64,000 nt of DNA from Ophthalmolycus amberensis. Lineage: Eukaryota; Chordata; Actinopteri; Perciformes; Zoarcidae. Position numbers and translations under genes: made by a program. The DNA lies in NCBI GenBank assembly GCA_024529925.1, contig JAFEUB010001212.1:505001-569000 (forward strand), in the 5' to 3' direction. Shown piece after piece: positions 37,336 through 49,873 of the stretch (position 1 is its first letter; every line of letters starts with the position of its first letter). The notes under the pieces were generated by a model. That model saw only the letters and a program-made list of their open reading frames with translations, did not search any database and had not been told where the DNA came from.

Positions 37336-40300
37336 TATTTGGTCATAAAACAGCAATAACTGGACAAATCTAGTAGTTAAGACAATTAAGGGGATCTGGA
37401 GAAAGTCCGTGTCAAAGAGGTGGGCCTGCTGATGCTACCAGCATTGCTCAGAATTAATTCAACTTTTCTTCCCCCCCCCCCCCCTCATTGGCTTGTTCTT
37501 CTTCCTTGTTCGAGTTCTGACTGTTATTTTTAAACTTTCACGAGATCTCTTTCAGGCTGAAATTGCAAAAATAAACCCACGCAGTGAATAAACAATGCCG
37601 TGCTTGCATATTACAGTCCACATATTGGAGACTGTCATTACTGATGGCACGCGTCAAATCATTAATATTGCTTTCCTGCCATGTGATTACTCCTCAAAAG
37701 CCTGAGGTAGCAGCGGAAAAGCCAGCTAACAGGCGTCTGTGTTTTTGCTTTTTAAATGGAAACAAAGTAGCCGGTACAACATTAATGATGTCTCCAACTG
37801 TCACACGTTTCACTTTACCTATTTTTGCAAAGTGTGGATATCTACTCCCCCTAGCTATTATCCATGTTGTTGATGCTGCACTTCTGTTATTCGGCTCTCC
37901 AGGCTCCACCTGCCTGCTGCTGCTGCTACCACATATCACTTCAGCAAACTGATGAACTGCGGCAACCTCAGATTAACCTCCAACCCCGTCTTTCTTTTCT
38001 GCAATCCCAGACCGTCACTGGAGGTGAGTCATGCACTCACACGCTTGGCACATGGGAACTAGTGCGTGCACAGACACATACACACACACACACACACCCA
38101 CACATATCCCTAAGTGCTTACAGTGAAGTGAAGTTGCTCATTGACAGGGTTATAGAGAGGTTTACAATCCACCTGCCCTCCACTGTCAGACGGGCCCCGC
38201 TAAGTCTGAAGTTTAACAGACTCAGACAGTCTGAGCTCTTTGAGCAGATCGGAGAATATTTTAGGACATTAGAGTGCAAGCATCTCTCCATACAAAAATA
38301 TAACTTTCAAGTTCTCATCCTTGAAACCATTCACTCATATGCAAAAGTGTTTATTTGACTTTGTTAATGTGGTCTTCAGTGTCTTGCTTTAAGACCCTTC
38401 AGCAGGGCAGATGCTGGCTTACCCCAGAGCCTCGACTTGGGTCCTAAAATTGAGGCGTAATCTCTAATATCTTTTTGAAATGTTAGCAAAATCTACTTTC
38501 GGGCCAAGAAGACCGGAAAGACTGGAGTAACTGGGTGTGTGACTGTGTGATAATACACATACACAATACATTTAACTCAAGTTTGAATTTGAATAAACCT
38601 AATCTGAATAAAAAACGGCGACTTTAAAGATCATGATCGTTACCCACATGTCCTGTGAGAATGCAGATCAGCAACGAATCGGTGTTGGCAGAAATGCAAT
38701 CTGTGGATTGTGTGTTAGCATAGATCATTAACTGCTTCCCCTAGGGATAAACAAAACAGCACATTCTTATTACTACATGCATAGCATTCAGATGAATGTA
38801 TTCATTATTTGCTTCCTTGTATAAATTTAGACAATACCAGATTGTTTATTATTTACTATATATTTGGTCTCATTTAATCTTGACGCAGCCGTATGATATT
38901 CTTGTTTAAATCATTATTCAAGGAAACAGATGTAGTCTTTTAGCTGTGCTGATGAATAAGGGAGCACGTTGTCTATACCGAGGCTTGTATTGCAAAGTTT
39001 TGCCGCTGGACTTGAGCTTCTGATTCTCTATTTTTAGGGCAGACATCAGTTTCTAAGAGTTATTTGGGAGAGGAACAAAACGCTGAAGTTGTTTCATGAG
39101 GCACTTCAGCAGCATAGCGGTGAATACTTGTAGAGCCACTGTAGGTAGCGCTTCCACTTCATTTATCAGACACAACCCAGTCGCCAGAACAAAATGCTGG
39201 CATTGTATGTTTCTGCAAACCACGGATATATGTCGAATTTCAACGCTTCTGAACCAAAAATCCATTTCATATCAACATTTCTACACACGTATTCATCAGC
39301 GATGAAAAATGATTGAGCCAAAGCCAAATGCTTGCAGAACTTAGTCACTCTTCAGTGTGACTCTAAACTGTAAGGATGCTGTTTGATGGCGCTGTGAATG
39401 AAATATCCACTTTACTTTTTATGGTTCACCTTTGCTGCTTTCATCCGAACCTTGAATCCGCTCCTTTGTAGCAGTTCAGTAGTTACAAGCCAGCACCTCT
39501 GCTCAATGAATGATAGGATAGACACCTTTTCTTTCTTCTTCTTTTTTCGTGCAGAATGAAAAAGTCGCATTCAGAGATGAGTAGATAACCTTCACATCAC
39601 AAAGGTGATTCAGAACTTCAAAGCTGTGCACTGAGTGTTGGGTTTCACACATGAGGCAGGCCTTTTCAGGCTCTAAGTAACCCATGTTGAATTTACATTT
39701 TGTTTGGTGATGCTGCCACTTTACCTCTGGAGAACTCCAAAGGTAAAATGCTGGGAAAAAAATGCCTCAAGGACACCGTGCATTAGTTAAACCAGGCCAA
39801 GATGCAATAAGCCGGGATATGAGATTAGAGCAACTTTATAATTGTCCCCCAAAATGAAATCAGGAGAGAGACTAAGGTCGACCCCGGTCTGCCCATTCAA
39901 ATGTCACATGCAATATCTGGGATGCCAGTGACTGGATTTTAATAAAGCGTTGCTTGGCTGGAAAGGGTGATGACTGTCGTTGCTTCGTGGCATTTTACAA
40001 ATTACACTGATTAGCAGTGGAGCAGCACAACAATTACACGATATCCACGCGGACAGCATGCACAATATATTGGATGGTGTTGAACACTTTGTCACAAAAG
40101 GTTAAGGAATTAGCATATCGGTCAATATATGGCAATAATAAATATGCAATTAACTATGAATCACATATAAGCAAATGATACATAACACATAAAAGAGATG
40201 ATATATTGAATAATACGAAGTTATTAGTCGTGGATGGAAATTCAAATACATTTAGCATTTTCTATTGCCAATTGTCTGGAAATTAAATGAAAATGTGCAC

Positions 40301-40484
40301 TACATTTGGATGGAAACTTGACTTATGATTTAAAATAGAAGCCCGGGCCTTTTGCCCATCTTGTTGAGTCACTCAGTCTCTGACAAACCCCAAAACGGCC
40401 AAAAACAGAGCACCCAGTGCGAGCTGAAATATAGATGACAAATCGAGGAATCGCAGAAGACAAAGCATCTAAAATATAGTTTCG
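37336..40484. other. non-coding DNA with short tracts
   Basis: C14 at 37471-37484 and (CA)9 at 38080-38097. A pyrimidine tract, CAG and nearby GTGAGT (38011-38029) mimic a 13-nt exon, but this is unsupported. No gene is recognised. Confidence 0.45.
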
Positions 40485-40634
40485 CCCCCCCCCCCCCTCC
40501 CCCTTCGACCCTCTGCACAGCTGCAGCTCCAGCGAGACTCATTTCCGAGTGAGAGGTGATGCAGCTAATTGTTTTCCACCAGCCTCGCGAGCGGCATTGA
40601 CCAGCTCACAGTGTGTGTGTGTGTGTGTGTGTGT
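40485..40634. repeat. poly-C run and (GT)n tract
   Basis: C13 at 40485-40497 and (GT)12 at 40611-40634, followed by seven G. Confidence 0.9.
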
Positions 40635-43600
40635 GGGGGGGCCCGTGACCGCTCGCCGGTGTCCAGGCATGTGTTAAAAGCTTCCACACGGCCGCAACAC
40701 GCCCTGGACTCATTTCACACCCTTTTCACGGTGAGGGTGCCCAGCCGTGTGCGTGCGCTTTGATATTTAGTTGTTCGTGTGAGTGTGTACATGCTCGCTC
40801 ACATTGCTGTCAGTGTCTGCTTTTCTTTTTTCTCTGCGCAAACAGCACATATGTCCCTGTGCTTGCGAATTTGTGTCAGGCGTTCAGGCTTGTCACCCTG
40901 GCAATAAAGCCAGCTACGCCTCTCAGCGTGATTCGTGTCGCCCAGAAGTTTCCTTTTTTGTTGTTGTTGTTTTTATTGTTGTTTTTCACAGGCCTGCTCC
41001 TCTTTCCACACTCAGTTGAATGAGAATGTTTGAATCCAAGTCGTGAGAGCTGGGAAACCAGATGTCTTCTCTTTACGGCCTTTCTATACAGATCTGAAGT
41101 AATGCTGTATGGGAAAAAAAAATACAACTTTGATTGATTGCTTGCTTCATATCTGACTTAGATCTTGGGAATATTATCAGAAATTACTGAACTAAATGTA
41201 TTGTTTGTGTCTTCGCCACTTCAGATGAAGAGTTTGACAAACCGAGCGTTGAGTGTTGCCCAAATAACCTGCGTTGGGTCAAACCGTCATCCCGAAAGGG
41301 CTCGTCGCGATGTCAGGATCCTTTTAAAGGCCCTTCGATGTGTGTGTTAAGTGAACACACGTGTCATAGGGGGTTAATGTTATGGCTACACGGACACATC
41401 CTGTTAACCACCTGTCCATGTCAATAGGAGCGAGCAGTGGCTCCACGGCGCAGTTTATTAGATGCGCGTGTGTTTTCTGGGGTGTAGTGCGGGTGCGTCA
41501 GTGTTCATGTGCGTCTTATCTGTAAAGTAAAGGAGTGTGTCACAGATTGGCTGTAGGTAGGTGAGAGAAAACATGATCGAATCTAATCATATTGGTTTGC
41601 CTCCCCCGAACATAAAAGATGGCTTCATGGCTTTAGCGCGCTATAACACTTGTTTTACGTGGGGAGTGCTTTTCTGGCACGTTCTAACTGACATGCTGCA
41701 GAATGATACGCATGGCGTTCACCCAGGTTATTCCTGCTCGTGTATTTATACCAGTGCCTACACGGACAGCATGCTACACTAACATAATGTGTATACGGTA
41801 TGTGCATAAATATGTGGCAACTTTGCGGAACCAATGAGTTTTATATTTGGGTTTGTGTTCTCATGGTATTAACACAGTCTAAGAGATTTCTTTTTAAAAA
41901 GCAGGACTTTTAGGATAGTTATCTTTGGGGCCACCGAAAGCTTTGGAGCTGGAGAAATAAGCGTGTGATCTGTATGACAGCAGGGAAGTAAACCAAAGTG
42001 TTTGGAAAACCCTGCAAGACCTCTGCAGCCGAGGCCGCGCAGACAAATCTGGAGTGGATTTCGATGTTCTGCAGCGTCTGCAGAGACTTCGGTCGTCAGT
42101 CACTTACCCTTCACAATTGCATCATGCTTAACAGGGTGACATCTCCTTGGCACCAGACGTGTCTTGTCTGCTCCGTGTGCTCTGCCCACCTGGCTTTGGC
42201 CTGTGCTCTTTGAATCATACAAAATGAAATGGATTCTACCGCTATTACCCGAGCTCTTCTCTATTATGTGTGGTTGTGAGTCCCTAAATCAAACGCCTAC
42301 ACTTCACCTCTGGGCCACCTTCTTACCTCTTCATCTCATGTAAAGTACTAAGCTCTTCCTTTTTTGTTCTCCGCTTGTCTGCTTACCCGTACTCCGTGAA
42401 AGTTATATAATGTGAAATTACAAGCTCTGTCACGAGGTTACTCCTTAGCCTTTTCCACTTCATTTTGCACAAAATGGCCCGTGACTTTCCCCTACAGAGT
42501 TCAATAACCACTGTTATTTATATGCCATGCTTTGCTTAGGCTCAACGTAAACTCCACTTCTCAACCCTCTCGCATTTACTGGAGAAATCGCCTCACTCAC
42601 CACATCCTTGCGCCTTTCTTGACCCTTGTGTAAATTTTGCATTTTTATAGCGATAACATTATGATCTAAACTAAACTAAACCTTGGTTGCACCGATTCTA
42701 CTGTATTTTGTGTTACATTTCCATGTTGTAAAGCTAATGGACTTGTGAGAAACAGATCAAAACAAAGAATGGTTTCAATCAATTCAACAGAATTAATGAG
42801 TCAAACATCCCAATTTCAACCCAATTGTTTTATTTTTTTAACACTGAATAAAGCTCCGTCCAGAGCCACAGAACATTGTATTATTCAACTGTTTTCATAG
42901 GCTGCGACGAACTCTGCGTGTCAAGTGAATTGACCTTTGTGTGTACAATTGGTGGATTGCCCCTTTAAAGTTTTGTCACCATTAGCATCGCTATGGAGCA
43001 ATCCTTGAATGAGCAGGTCCCCGTTTTGTATGTCGTGCATGCGTCTGAGGATGCCAATGCAAAGCTTCCTTTCAAGATACAGCAGTACTTTTTTTAACTT
43101 TCCAAGCGAGCGGGGCTTCAGTAACTCCTTCTCTTTTATACGGTTAAACGCGATTGAGTTGTCTCTACATAATAAATCACAAAATCGGCAATTACCTGCG
43201 GTAAATGTAGTTTTATTCAAGAAAATATCAAGCTAATTAAACCTGATAAATCAATGCTGTCACGTTGAACTAATTATGATCGGTAAGTCAGATCTTTAAA
43301 AAATGATTGCACACGTTTTTATTGAATTGCATGCACACGTTGATTCATTCGATTATTCAGACATTATCATTGAAAATTAGCTGAACGTGAGGAATAAATC
43401 AAGGGCTGATGAACACCATAACATGTGTGCCCTCAATTTATTAGATTTTAGACAAATATATTTGTATCATTATTCCATTTTTCAAGTATTTTAAGAAACC
43501 TCACTGGAGTGTGTTCCTCCTGCAGAGTCAACATAGGATGACAGAATCACACACTGTGGTAAAATGCTCATAAGTGGTCGAATACAGCATCATAACATAA

Positions 43601-44049
43601 AAGTCTGATAGCTTTGCATCCACGCTTCCATTACTGATTTTTAAATCCCCACATTTTGACTTTAATAAGACATATCAGGGGAAAGCTGGCCTATGATTTG
43701 TGAGTTTGAGACACTAACTGTTAATAATTTATGCTCATTAGAAATGGCACAATAGTGGGACATATAAAGAGCCAATCTTTATTCATTCAAATAGAGGTCA
43801 CCCACACTAGGTGTCTTTCTTCTGTAGATTATAAATTCTCCCTCTCCGTCTCTCGTTCTCCACCCACCGCCCCTCAGCGTTTGAGGAAGTTGACTGAATT
43901 TAAATGGGATAAATCATAAATCTGATTAGGCGAATATTCTCTGTGATCTGGAGGGCAATATGGAAGAAGGGTGATGAATTGAAAATGATGAGGAGACTGC
44001 TTTCATTTTTTTTCTTTTTTCTCCCTGTCTCTGTCTGTCTTGCCATCCC
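40635..44049. other. non-coding DNA
   Basis: A T/TG-rich stretch at 40950-40990; otherwise nothing is recognised. Confidence 0.45.
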
Positions 44050-44240
44050 ACTCCCTGTCAGGAGTTTAGTTGAATAATTTACTAGCAGGGCAATAATGTG
44101 AGGTACGGTACTTCATTAGATGGAAAAGCTCTCCAGTGTCAACGGAGATGTCTCCTAATTGAGAAGCCTTTGATGAATCCCAATCAGGACTGTGACAATT
44201 CCAACAGTCTCGAGACGCAAATACAGGAACCTGTAATTTT
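44050..44240. promoter_or_regulatory. candidate conserved non-coding element
   Basis: Complex sequence with GAATAATTTACTAGC, CTAATTGAG and CAATCAGGACTGTGACAATT. Low repeat content and clustered homeodomain-type cores suggest an enhancer; not demonstrated. Confidence 0.22.
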
Positions 44241-44699
44241 GTGCAGCCACCACAGAGATTTCATACCGCTCCACAAACAAGTCATTAACTTGCTATTAAT
44301 GTTGGCTCAAGTACTGAAGCACACTTCCCCCCCCAACCTAAATTGAGAGGTTGTCTTTGGATTGAAAACTTTATCTTATCTTGTGGTGACGAGGGTATTT
44401 TTTTCTTTTCAAGGAATTCTTATTGACCGAATGACACACAGAACACATTTTAGACCCTCAGGGAGACAAACAAAATACACAGTACACTACCTCATGTTGA
44501 TGAAGGTCAGTACTGTAAAAGGAGTCCGAAATGTGGCAAAGCATTGTTGGCGTCTGACACCTCTGTCACCACCTGTGCCCCTGAAGGACAAGGACTTTTT
44601 TTCTTCCTCCCGGCTATGAAAAAAGAATATACTGCAGCTAAACTGACTTGCCTTTTTACGTCAAAGAAAATAAAAGACTCGCATTAAATTGCAGCAATC
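44241..44699. other. non-coding DNA
   Basis: No feature is recognised apart from an 8-bp C run near 44328. Confidence 0.45.
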
Positions 44700-44880
44700 T
44701 TTTTTACATTAGGCTGAAGATGCATTTCATTACAGGTTGTAAGGTCAGGAGGAAGCATCGGCTTCTAAGCCTGATGACTTTACATTATTCAGTCTTACGC
44801 CATTAGCTGCAAAGGTTATTAGCTCAAAGTTTGAGCTCCAGAGTTTGCGGTTAATGAAAAGGAATGACATAAAGTTATTA
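44700..44880. promoter_or_regulatory. candidate conserved non-coding element
   Basis: Motifs include CATTATTCAG, CGCCATTAGCTGC, GGTTATTAGC and GCGGTTAATG within complex sequence. Style matches developmental enhancers; no comparison is possible here. Confidence 0.22.
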
Positions 44881-45309
44881 CTTCAAATGGGTTCTGTGCC
44901 GGCTCTGTGGCTCAAGATATTCTAGGAAGAATCCTTATTAAAGATTTTATTGAAACACAAAAGGTTTTACCGACTGAAAAATGGCCCCTCGTATAGTTTC
45001 ATGTACTTTCATCTTGTCCACCTCATTTATTCTTAAACAGCCTTTAATTTGAATAGACCAACTGGAATTTGGCATGCTTATGTAAATATACAATAGCATT
45101 CCCAACCAGGGGCACATGTACATACACTTGTACAGTTCCAAGGGCCCACGTGGAAATCTTCTGGAGTAGATCAAGTAATTTAAAAAGCGAACTGCGAGAT
45201 GATTATATATATATACATCCACATATGAGTCAGCTGTAACACCTGAAAGTACATGTTGCAATTAAGAGTGTGAAAAGTAGTTTGCAAGCAAGCAGGCAGA
45301 GAAGTGTAA
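44881..45309. other. non-coding DNA
   Basis: A short (AT)n tract at 45205-45216. Nothing else is recognised. Confidence 0.45.
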
Positions 45310-45925
45310 ACCGTTGGCGAAAAAATTATGGATAAATGGCTGAAATAGGTCAAATAAAGGATGAATAGTTTACGTAGTTAATAAAAATATCGGATATAAA
45401 AGCTGAAAAATCTAAATGTAGTGGATAAATGGTGTGATAAAAGTAATGGCTAAGCGTTTGAATGTATAAATGGTTGAAGTAATGTTTTATGGATTATAGT
45501 AGAAAATGACGGCATGAATGGTTGAAATAGGTAAAAGTAGCGGATGAATGGTTGGAATAGTTTGCTAAAAGTAGCGGATGAATGGTTGGAATAGTTAGCT
45601 AAAAGTAGCGGGTGAATGGTTGAAATAGTTAGCTAAAAGTAGCGGATGAATGGTTGGAATCGTTAGCTAAAAGTAACGGATGAATGGTTGGAATAGTTAG
45701 CTAAAAGTAGCGGATGGATGGTTGGAATAGTTAGCTAAAAGTAGCGGGTGAATGGTTGGAATAGTTAGCTAAAAGTAGCGGATGGAATGGTTGGAATAGT
45801 TAGCTAAAAGTAAGCGGATGAATGGTTAGAATAGTTAGCTAAAAGGTAGCGGGTGAATGGTTGGAATAGTTAGCTAAAGGTAGCGGATGAATAGTTGGAA
45901 TAGTTAGCTAAAAGTAGCGGATAAA
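45310..45925. repeat. minisatellite, 34-bp unit
   Basis: From about 45530 to 45925 there are roughly 12 head-to-tail copies of a 34-bp unit, GGATGAATGGTTGGAATAGT followed by TAGCTAAAAGTAGC. Substitutions are few (GGATGA/GGGTGA/GGATGG variants) and the last copies carry single-base insertions. Upstream, 45310-45530 holds strongly diverged relatives (ATAAATGGCTGAAATAGG, GGATGAATAG), so the array is homogenised at one end. A similar motif recurs in other fish as far as I recall. No coding: 34 is not a multiple of three. Confidence 0.9.
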
Positions 45926-46882
45926 TCTCAACACCCAAACATGACTTTATGGTCTTGATGAAGGGCTACTTGAGTTTATCTGACAGAGCTGTGGGGCACA
46001 TCTGACAATAAATGTTGGCAACCAGAGTATACAGAAATATTCTTCAAAAGTAGGAGGGAGTTCTCATTTAATTCAGGCAGTGTTGCAGATTGCTGTTTTG
46101 GATGGACAGTCATTCAGATCTTCCATTAGACAATTCATAGAATGTGGGCTTATCGTTTATATAACTTCTACATTAATAACTCTCAGTACCCCTATTGACA
46201 AAAAACACACTTTTTATATACATTTTTATCTAACCACGGTGACCTTCTTAGCCAGGCACATTAGATGTAGCCTAGACGCAGTGAGCATACAGAGTGAGGA
46301 GTGTTTTATCATACCTGGAGACAGCACTGAGGAGCGGGCCATTGATCTGTGAAACCACAGTGTCAAACCTCGGCTCTGTGAACAGTGTGTTGACTGCAAG
46401 GCTGCACGTAAATTGAAACTTTTGATCCCAGAGGCTTCAATACATTTAAACATTCAACTTTGCACCACCTTTCTGGGTATATACTTCAGTACGCAACAAA
46501 AAAAGAAGAAAGGTTGGGGTGATATGGGCTGTAAATTTGAAGTATTGTTATCAGCCAGTCACACTTCTCATCCCATACCTATTAAAAACCTGTAACAGTC
46601 AGTGGTGCATGATGATAATGTAATAAAGGCTCATCTTAGGGTTTAGAAAAAGGCCCACAACTTTGTGTCATTTATCTTGGTACGAGATGATGTATGGGGT
46701 CTGTTACTCTGCGTACTCGGCATTTGTCAAATGGTTCAAGGTCAGCGTGTTGACAGCGTCTTGTCCCTTGTCCTGTTTCAAATTTTTGATGTGGAGGACT
46801 GATCATCCTGCAGCTTTCAAAGTGGTCCGCTGAATGTGAAAGTTGCACCCAAACTTAAAGGTTCTCTATACGCCCTTCAGAT
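45926..46882. other. non-coding DNA
   Basis: No feature is recognised. Confidence 0.5.
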
Positions 46883-46970
46883 CAATTCAACCTTTATTTA
46901 TCCCGATAAAAAACACAGAAATAAAATCTCTTCTTGGACGGTGATCTGGCCAAGAAGGCAGCGGAGTTAA
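46883..46970. repeat. LINE/SINE 3'-tail-like fragment
   Basis: ATTCAACCTTTATTTATCCC followed by CGGTGATCTGGCCAAGAAGG resembles the conserved tail of a widespread fish retroposon; 12216-12260 has a related piece. Confidence 0.4.
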
Positions 46971-47830
46971 ATGTTGAGTGCATGTCTATTTTATACATAC
47001 ACACAATAAAAAACAAACAAAAAGATACACGACAGAGTAATCTTTTGATCGCATCAACAGAAGAGGTGAGATAGACACAGATAGTGTATGATACTTAGAG
47101 ACAAGACAAGACATGACACAAATCAATGTCGAACACCGTCCTTATATTTCATCATATCCCTGGTAATTGAAGCAATGCACCCACACCAATACATCCCCTT
47201 GCATTTTCAACATAAATCTGTTTCCCTAACACCTGGTGAGGCCATGTACAGACAGAGGAATAACACTGACAATGCTTGCAGCGTTACACATGGGGACGAG
47301 AGCGTGAGAGGGATAGCGAGAGAGGAGTAGTGACTGACCATAATAAAGAAGAACTTGGCAGGAATAGAGATTGCTTTCCTGGCAACACTGCTTTGCCCAT
47401 GCATGTGTTAAGAAGGCCGAATATGGTTCAGCCAGTCAGCTTTGCTGCCAATTTGCCATATCGGCCACTCAAGATACTGCAACATAACAAATAAAAAAAT
47501 TCCTCTGCTGCCCAAAAAGCATTTTCCCACATAGACCACTATTATAAAACAGACTCTTTGTAATATGAATTTTTAAATCATGACGTTTTTATATTTGCTT
47601 GACTTTCCCAGAGCATAGAAAATCCACTTTTATGTTTGTTTCGCCATCATTAAGTCTATGGGGCCAAGTGGGTAAGCTTATTTGCTCAAATATGCTAAAG
47701 CGTTCTGCTCTCCAGGAGGACCATGGGAGCCGTGCCTCTCCTCTTCCATCTTGAGAGAACCCATCAGGAGTCCAGCGGTAAGCGTTCCGTAATGGGCACG
47801 GCCACCTGCGAGGAAACGCCAGGGCTGAAC
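46971..47830. other. non-coding DNA
   Basis: No gene is recognised. The minus frame 47589-47939 overlaps the retroposon-like fragment that follows and has no domain. Confidence 0.45.
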
Positions 47831-47990
47831 ACGGACGTGCTGAAGGGAATATACCTTGCAGCTGGTCCGGGAACACCTGGGGATCCCACAGTTGGTAGGA
47901 GTTGCCCCGCAGAAGCTTGTCTGCTCTGCCCTGCGACACTGCAGCTACACTGCGGAACTATGAGGCTGGCAAATGTGAGATGTGAATAAA
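47831..47990 (+). repeat. possible RTE/Rex3-type LINE 3' fragment
   Basis: GGTCCGGGAACACCTGGGGA then TCCCACAG, GCAGAAGCTTGTCTGCTCTG and CCCTGCGACACTGCAG follow the layout of Rex3-like LINE 3' ends (CCGGGAACGCCT...GGATCCC...CTGCCCC...GCGACCC). Diverged; the terminal ATAAATGG at 47987 may be the tail. Confidence 0.35.
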
Positions 47991-49199
47991 TGGATTCCCG
48001 AAGGTACCCGATAATTTGCCAACCATCCGTACAACCGTCCATCCAATACATCTAAAAGCAAGCGACACATGAGCTGCACAGATTCCAATTTTTCTGCTCC
48101 CCACTCCCCCCCCCCCACACACACACACAGCCGCCATATCTCCGACAGATATAGTGTCCCAGTGACCGGTGTATTTGAGCCACAAACCCTTCTATTTCTT
48201 CATTGCTCACTCTCGCTATCCCTCCATCACCAGCTGAGCGGGGCGTCGGGATGCTATCACGCCCCAGGCAATCAGAGATACAGTCATATGTCACAAATAG
48301 GTGTCAACTCTTATTACAGCGGGGAGGGGGTTGAAGGCAAGTGAAAACTCACTTATCAGAAAGGACATAGCTGTGACACACACCCCTCCCTCAGTCTCTT
48401 TCTCCATTTGCCCGGCCCCATGCTGGATATCACCTTTTTTTTTTCCTTAACAGACCGGCAATATTTGACCAATAACACAAATGTAATACCTCTTCCGCCT
48501 GCTCCCCGCCACTGTCCCAGTAGATTTAATGGAGCTGTAAACCGCAAGTCTAGTTTGTTTAATGTTTTTTTACAAGGATGGGAAGTGAGCCTGCAGGTAT
48601 AGCGAAGGACATACGCGGCTTCATCTCTGCTTTCGTACGGTATGACTATTATCAAGTTATTTGTTGAAAATTGGTGTGATTTATTGCTCGGTGTTAGTTT
48701 CGGTCCAGTTTAGCAAAGTTGGTGTGGGAAAAGTTCTCATACCTCTTATCATCTTTTTCCATTTATCGCATTTCCTGTCGCCTCTAGGTGTTTTGTGGTT
48801 TTTGGAAACATAGTCTTCGGAAACAAAGTTTTCGGGTCATGTTTGAACAAGTTATTGTGAAATTATAGCAAATGTAGTGCTTGTTGATACTTTGTCTGAA
48901 GACATTTCTCTGGTTTAAAAAACATGTATAGAAGCATTTAGAGCAATATTTCACCAATAGTACTGTGACTTCATAAATATTCAAATTCTATAAGACATGG
49001 TCCCCATTTGCCCCTAACATGTCTATAAAAGGACATGATGTGTTTAATCCTTATCAATTGATCTATTTTAATCTATGCACAATGAAATTAATTGAGTCAC
49101 TCAAGTGACAAATCTCTATTCTCACGAATCAATTAACTCTCCACCTATGTGTGTGTAAACCATACGGTACAAACAATGAATAGACGCTGCCGTATTTAC
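47991..49199. other. non-coding DNA
   Basis: C11 at 48106-48116 followed by a short CA tract. Otherwise nothing is recognised. Confidence 0.45.
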
Positions 49200-49873
49200 G
49201 TCTACGTGACGTTATTGAGTGCTGGTGGAGCTGCTACGATGTTAGCATAGCCTAGCACCGATCCATCAGAGCTCCATTGAGAAGACAAGTAGCCTACAAA
49301 TCGGCATCATTATGTAGTTATTTCGGAGTCCCCTTTTGTCGGAGAAGACAAGTACAAATCGGCATCATTATGTAGTTATTTCGGAGTCCCTTTTTGTCGG
49401 AGAAGACAAGTACAAATCGGCATCATTATGTAGTTATTTCGGAGTCCCTTTTTGTCGGTTTATTTTCCGTTGAATCACAGCCAAATCAGTTTATGTTGTG
49501 TTCCTACAGCTGTAAACAGCGACCGGTGGCTTGCTAGACACAGTGAATACAGCTCGATACAATCCACGGAGCTCCTCTGAACAATATTATGAACCAGACA
49601 TGACTGCGTTTGGCATTCCGACGTTTGAGGGACTTCCACAACACGTACAAAGCAGCAATTGTCCTTATTCCTTTCACGGTTGATAGCGGAAAGTAATGGC
49701 GGCCAGGTGAACGGCTTCCAGTCGATAAACCACGCCCCCTCTCCGGCGCTACGAGATTTTGCGGCGTTTGGTCTGAACACGACCGGCGGCGCGTTGGACA
49801 CTTTTTTGCAGTGCGTTGGACGCGATTTTGCAGCGCGTCAAAAAATCAACGCGACCGGTGTGAACGCAGCATT
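49200..49873. mobile_element. Harbinger-like non-autonomous element, one end visible
   Basis: The right end CGACCGGTGTGAACGCAGCATT (49852-49873, on the other strand AATGCTGCGTTCACACC) is a typical PIF/Harbinger-type terminus. GACCGGCGGCGCGTTGGAC and a second GCGTTGGACGCGATTTTGC form subterminal repeats. The matching left end was not found, so the element is truncated or its left part too diverged; the 49200 border is a guess. It carries a 58-bp tandem triplication. Confidence 0.45.
49280..49458. repeat. 58-bp tandem triplication
   Basis: Three adjacent copies: 49280-49342 (63 bp because of a TAGCC-type insertion), 49343-49400 and 49401-49458 (58 bp each). Units start AGAAGACAAGTACAAATCGG and end TTTTTGTCGG. 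Copies 2 and 3 are identical; copy 1 also has one T-to-C change in the final T run. Confidence 0.95.

Noticed and set aside
38011..38023. Possible 13-nt microexon (pyrimidine tract, CAG, GTGAGT)
   Set aside because: Short exon-like motif pairs are expected by chance in 64 kb; no coding context on either side.
37864..38358. 164-codon plus-strand open frame spanning a CA repeat
   Set aside because: Passes through a (CA)n tract (threonine-histidine repeat); no recognisable protein.
45530..45925. CRISPR array
   Set aside because: Units are contiguous with no unique spacers and the DNA is vertebrate; it is a minisatellite.
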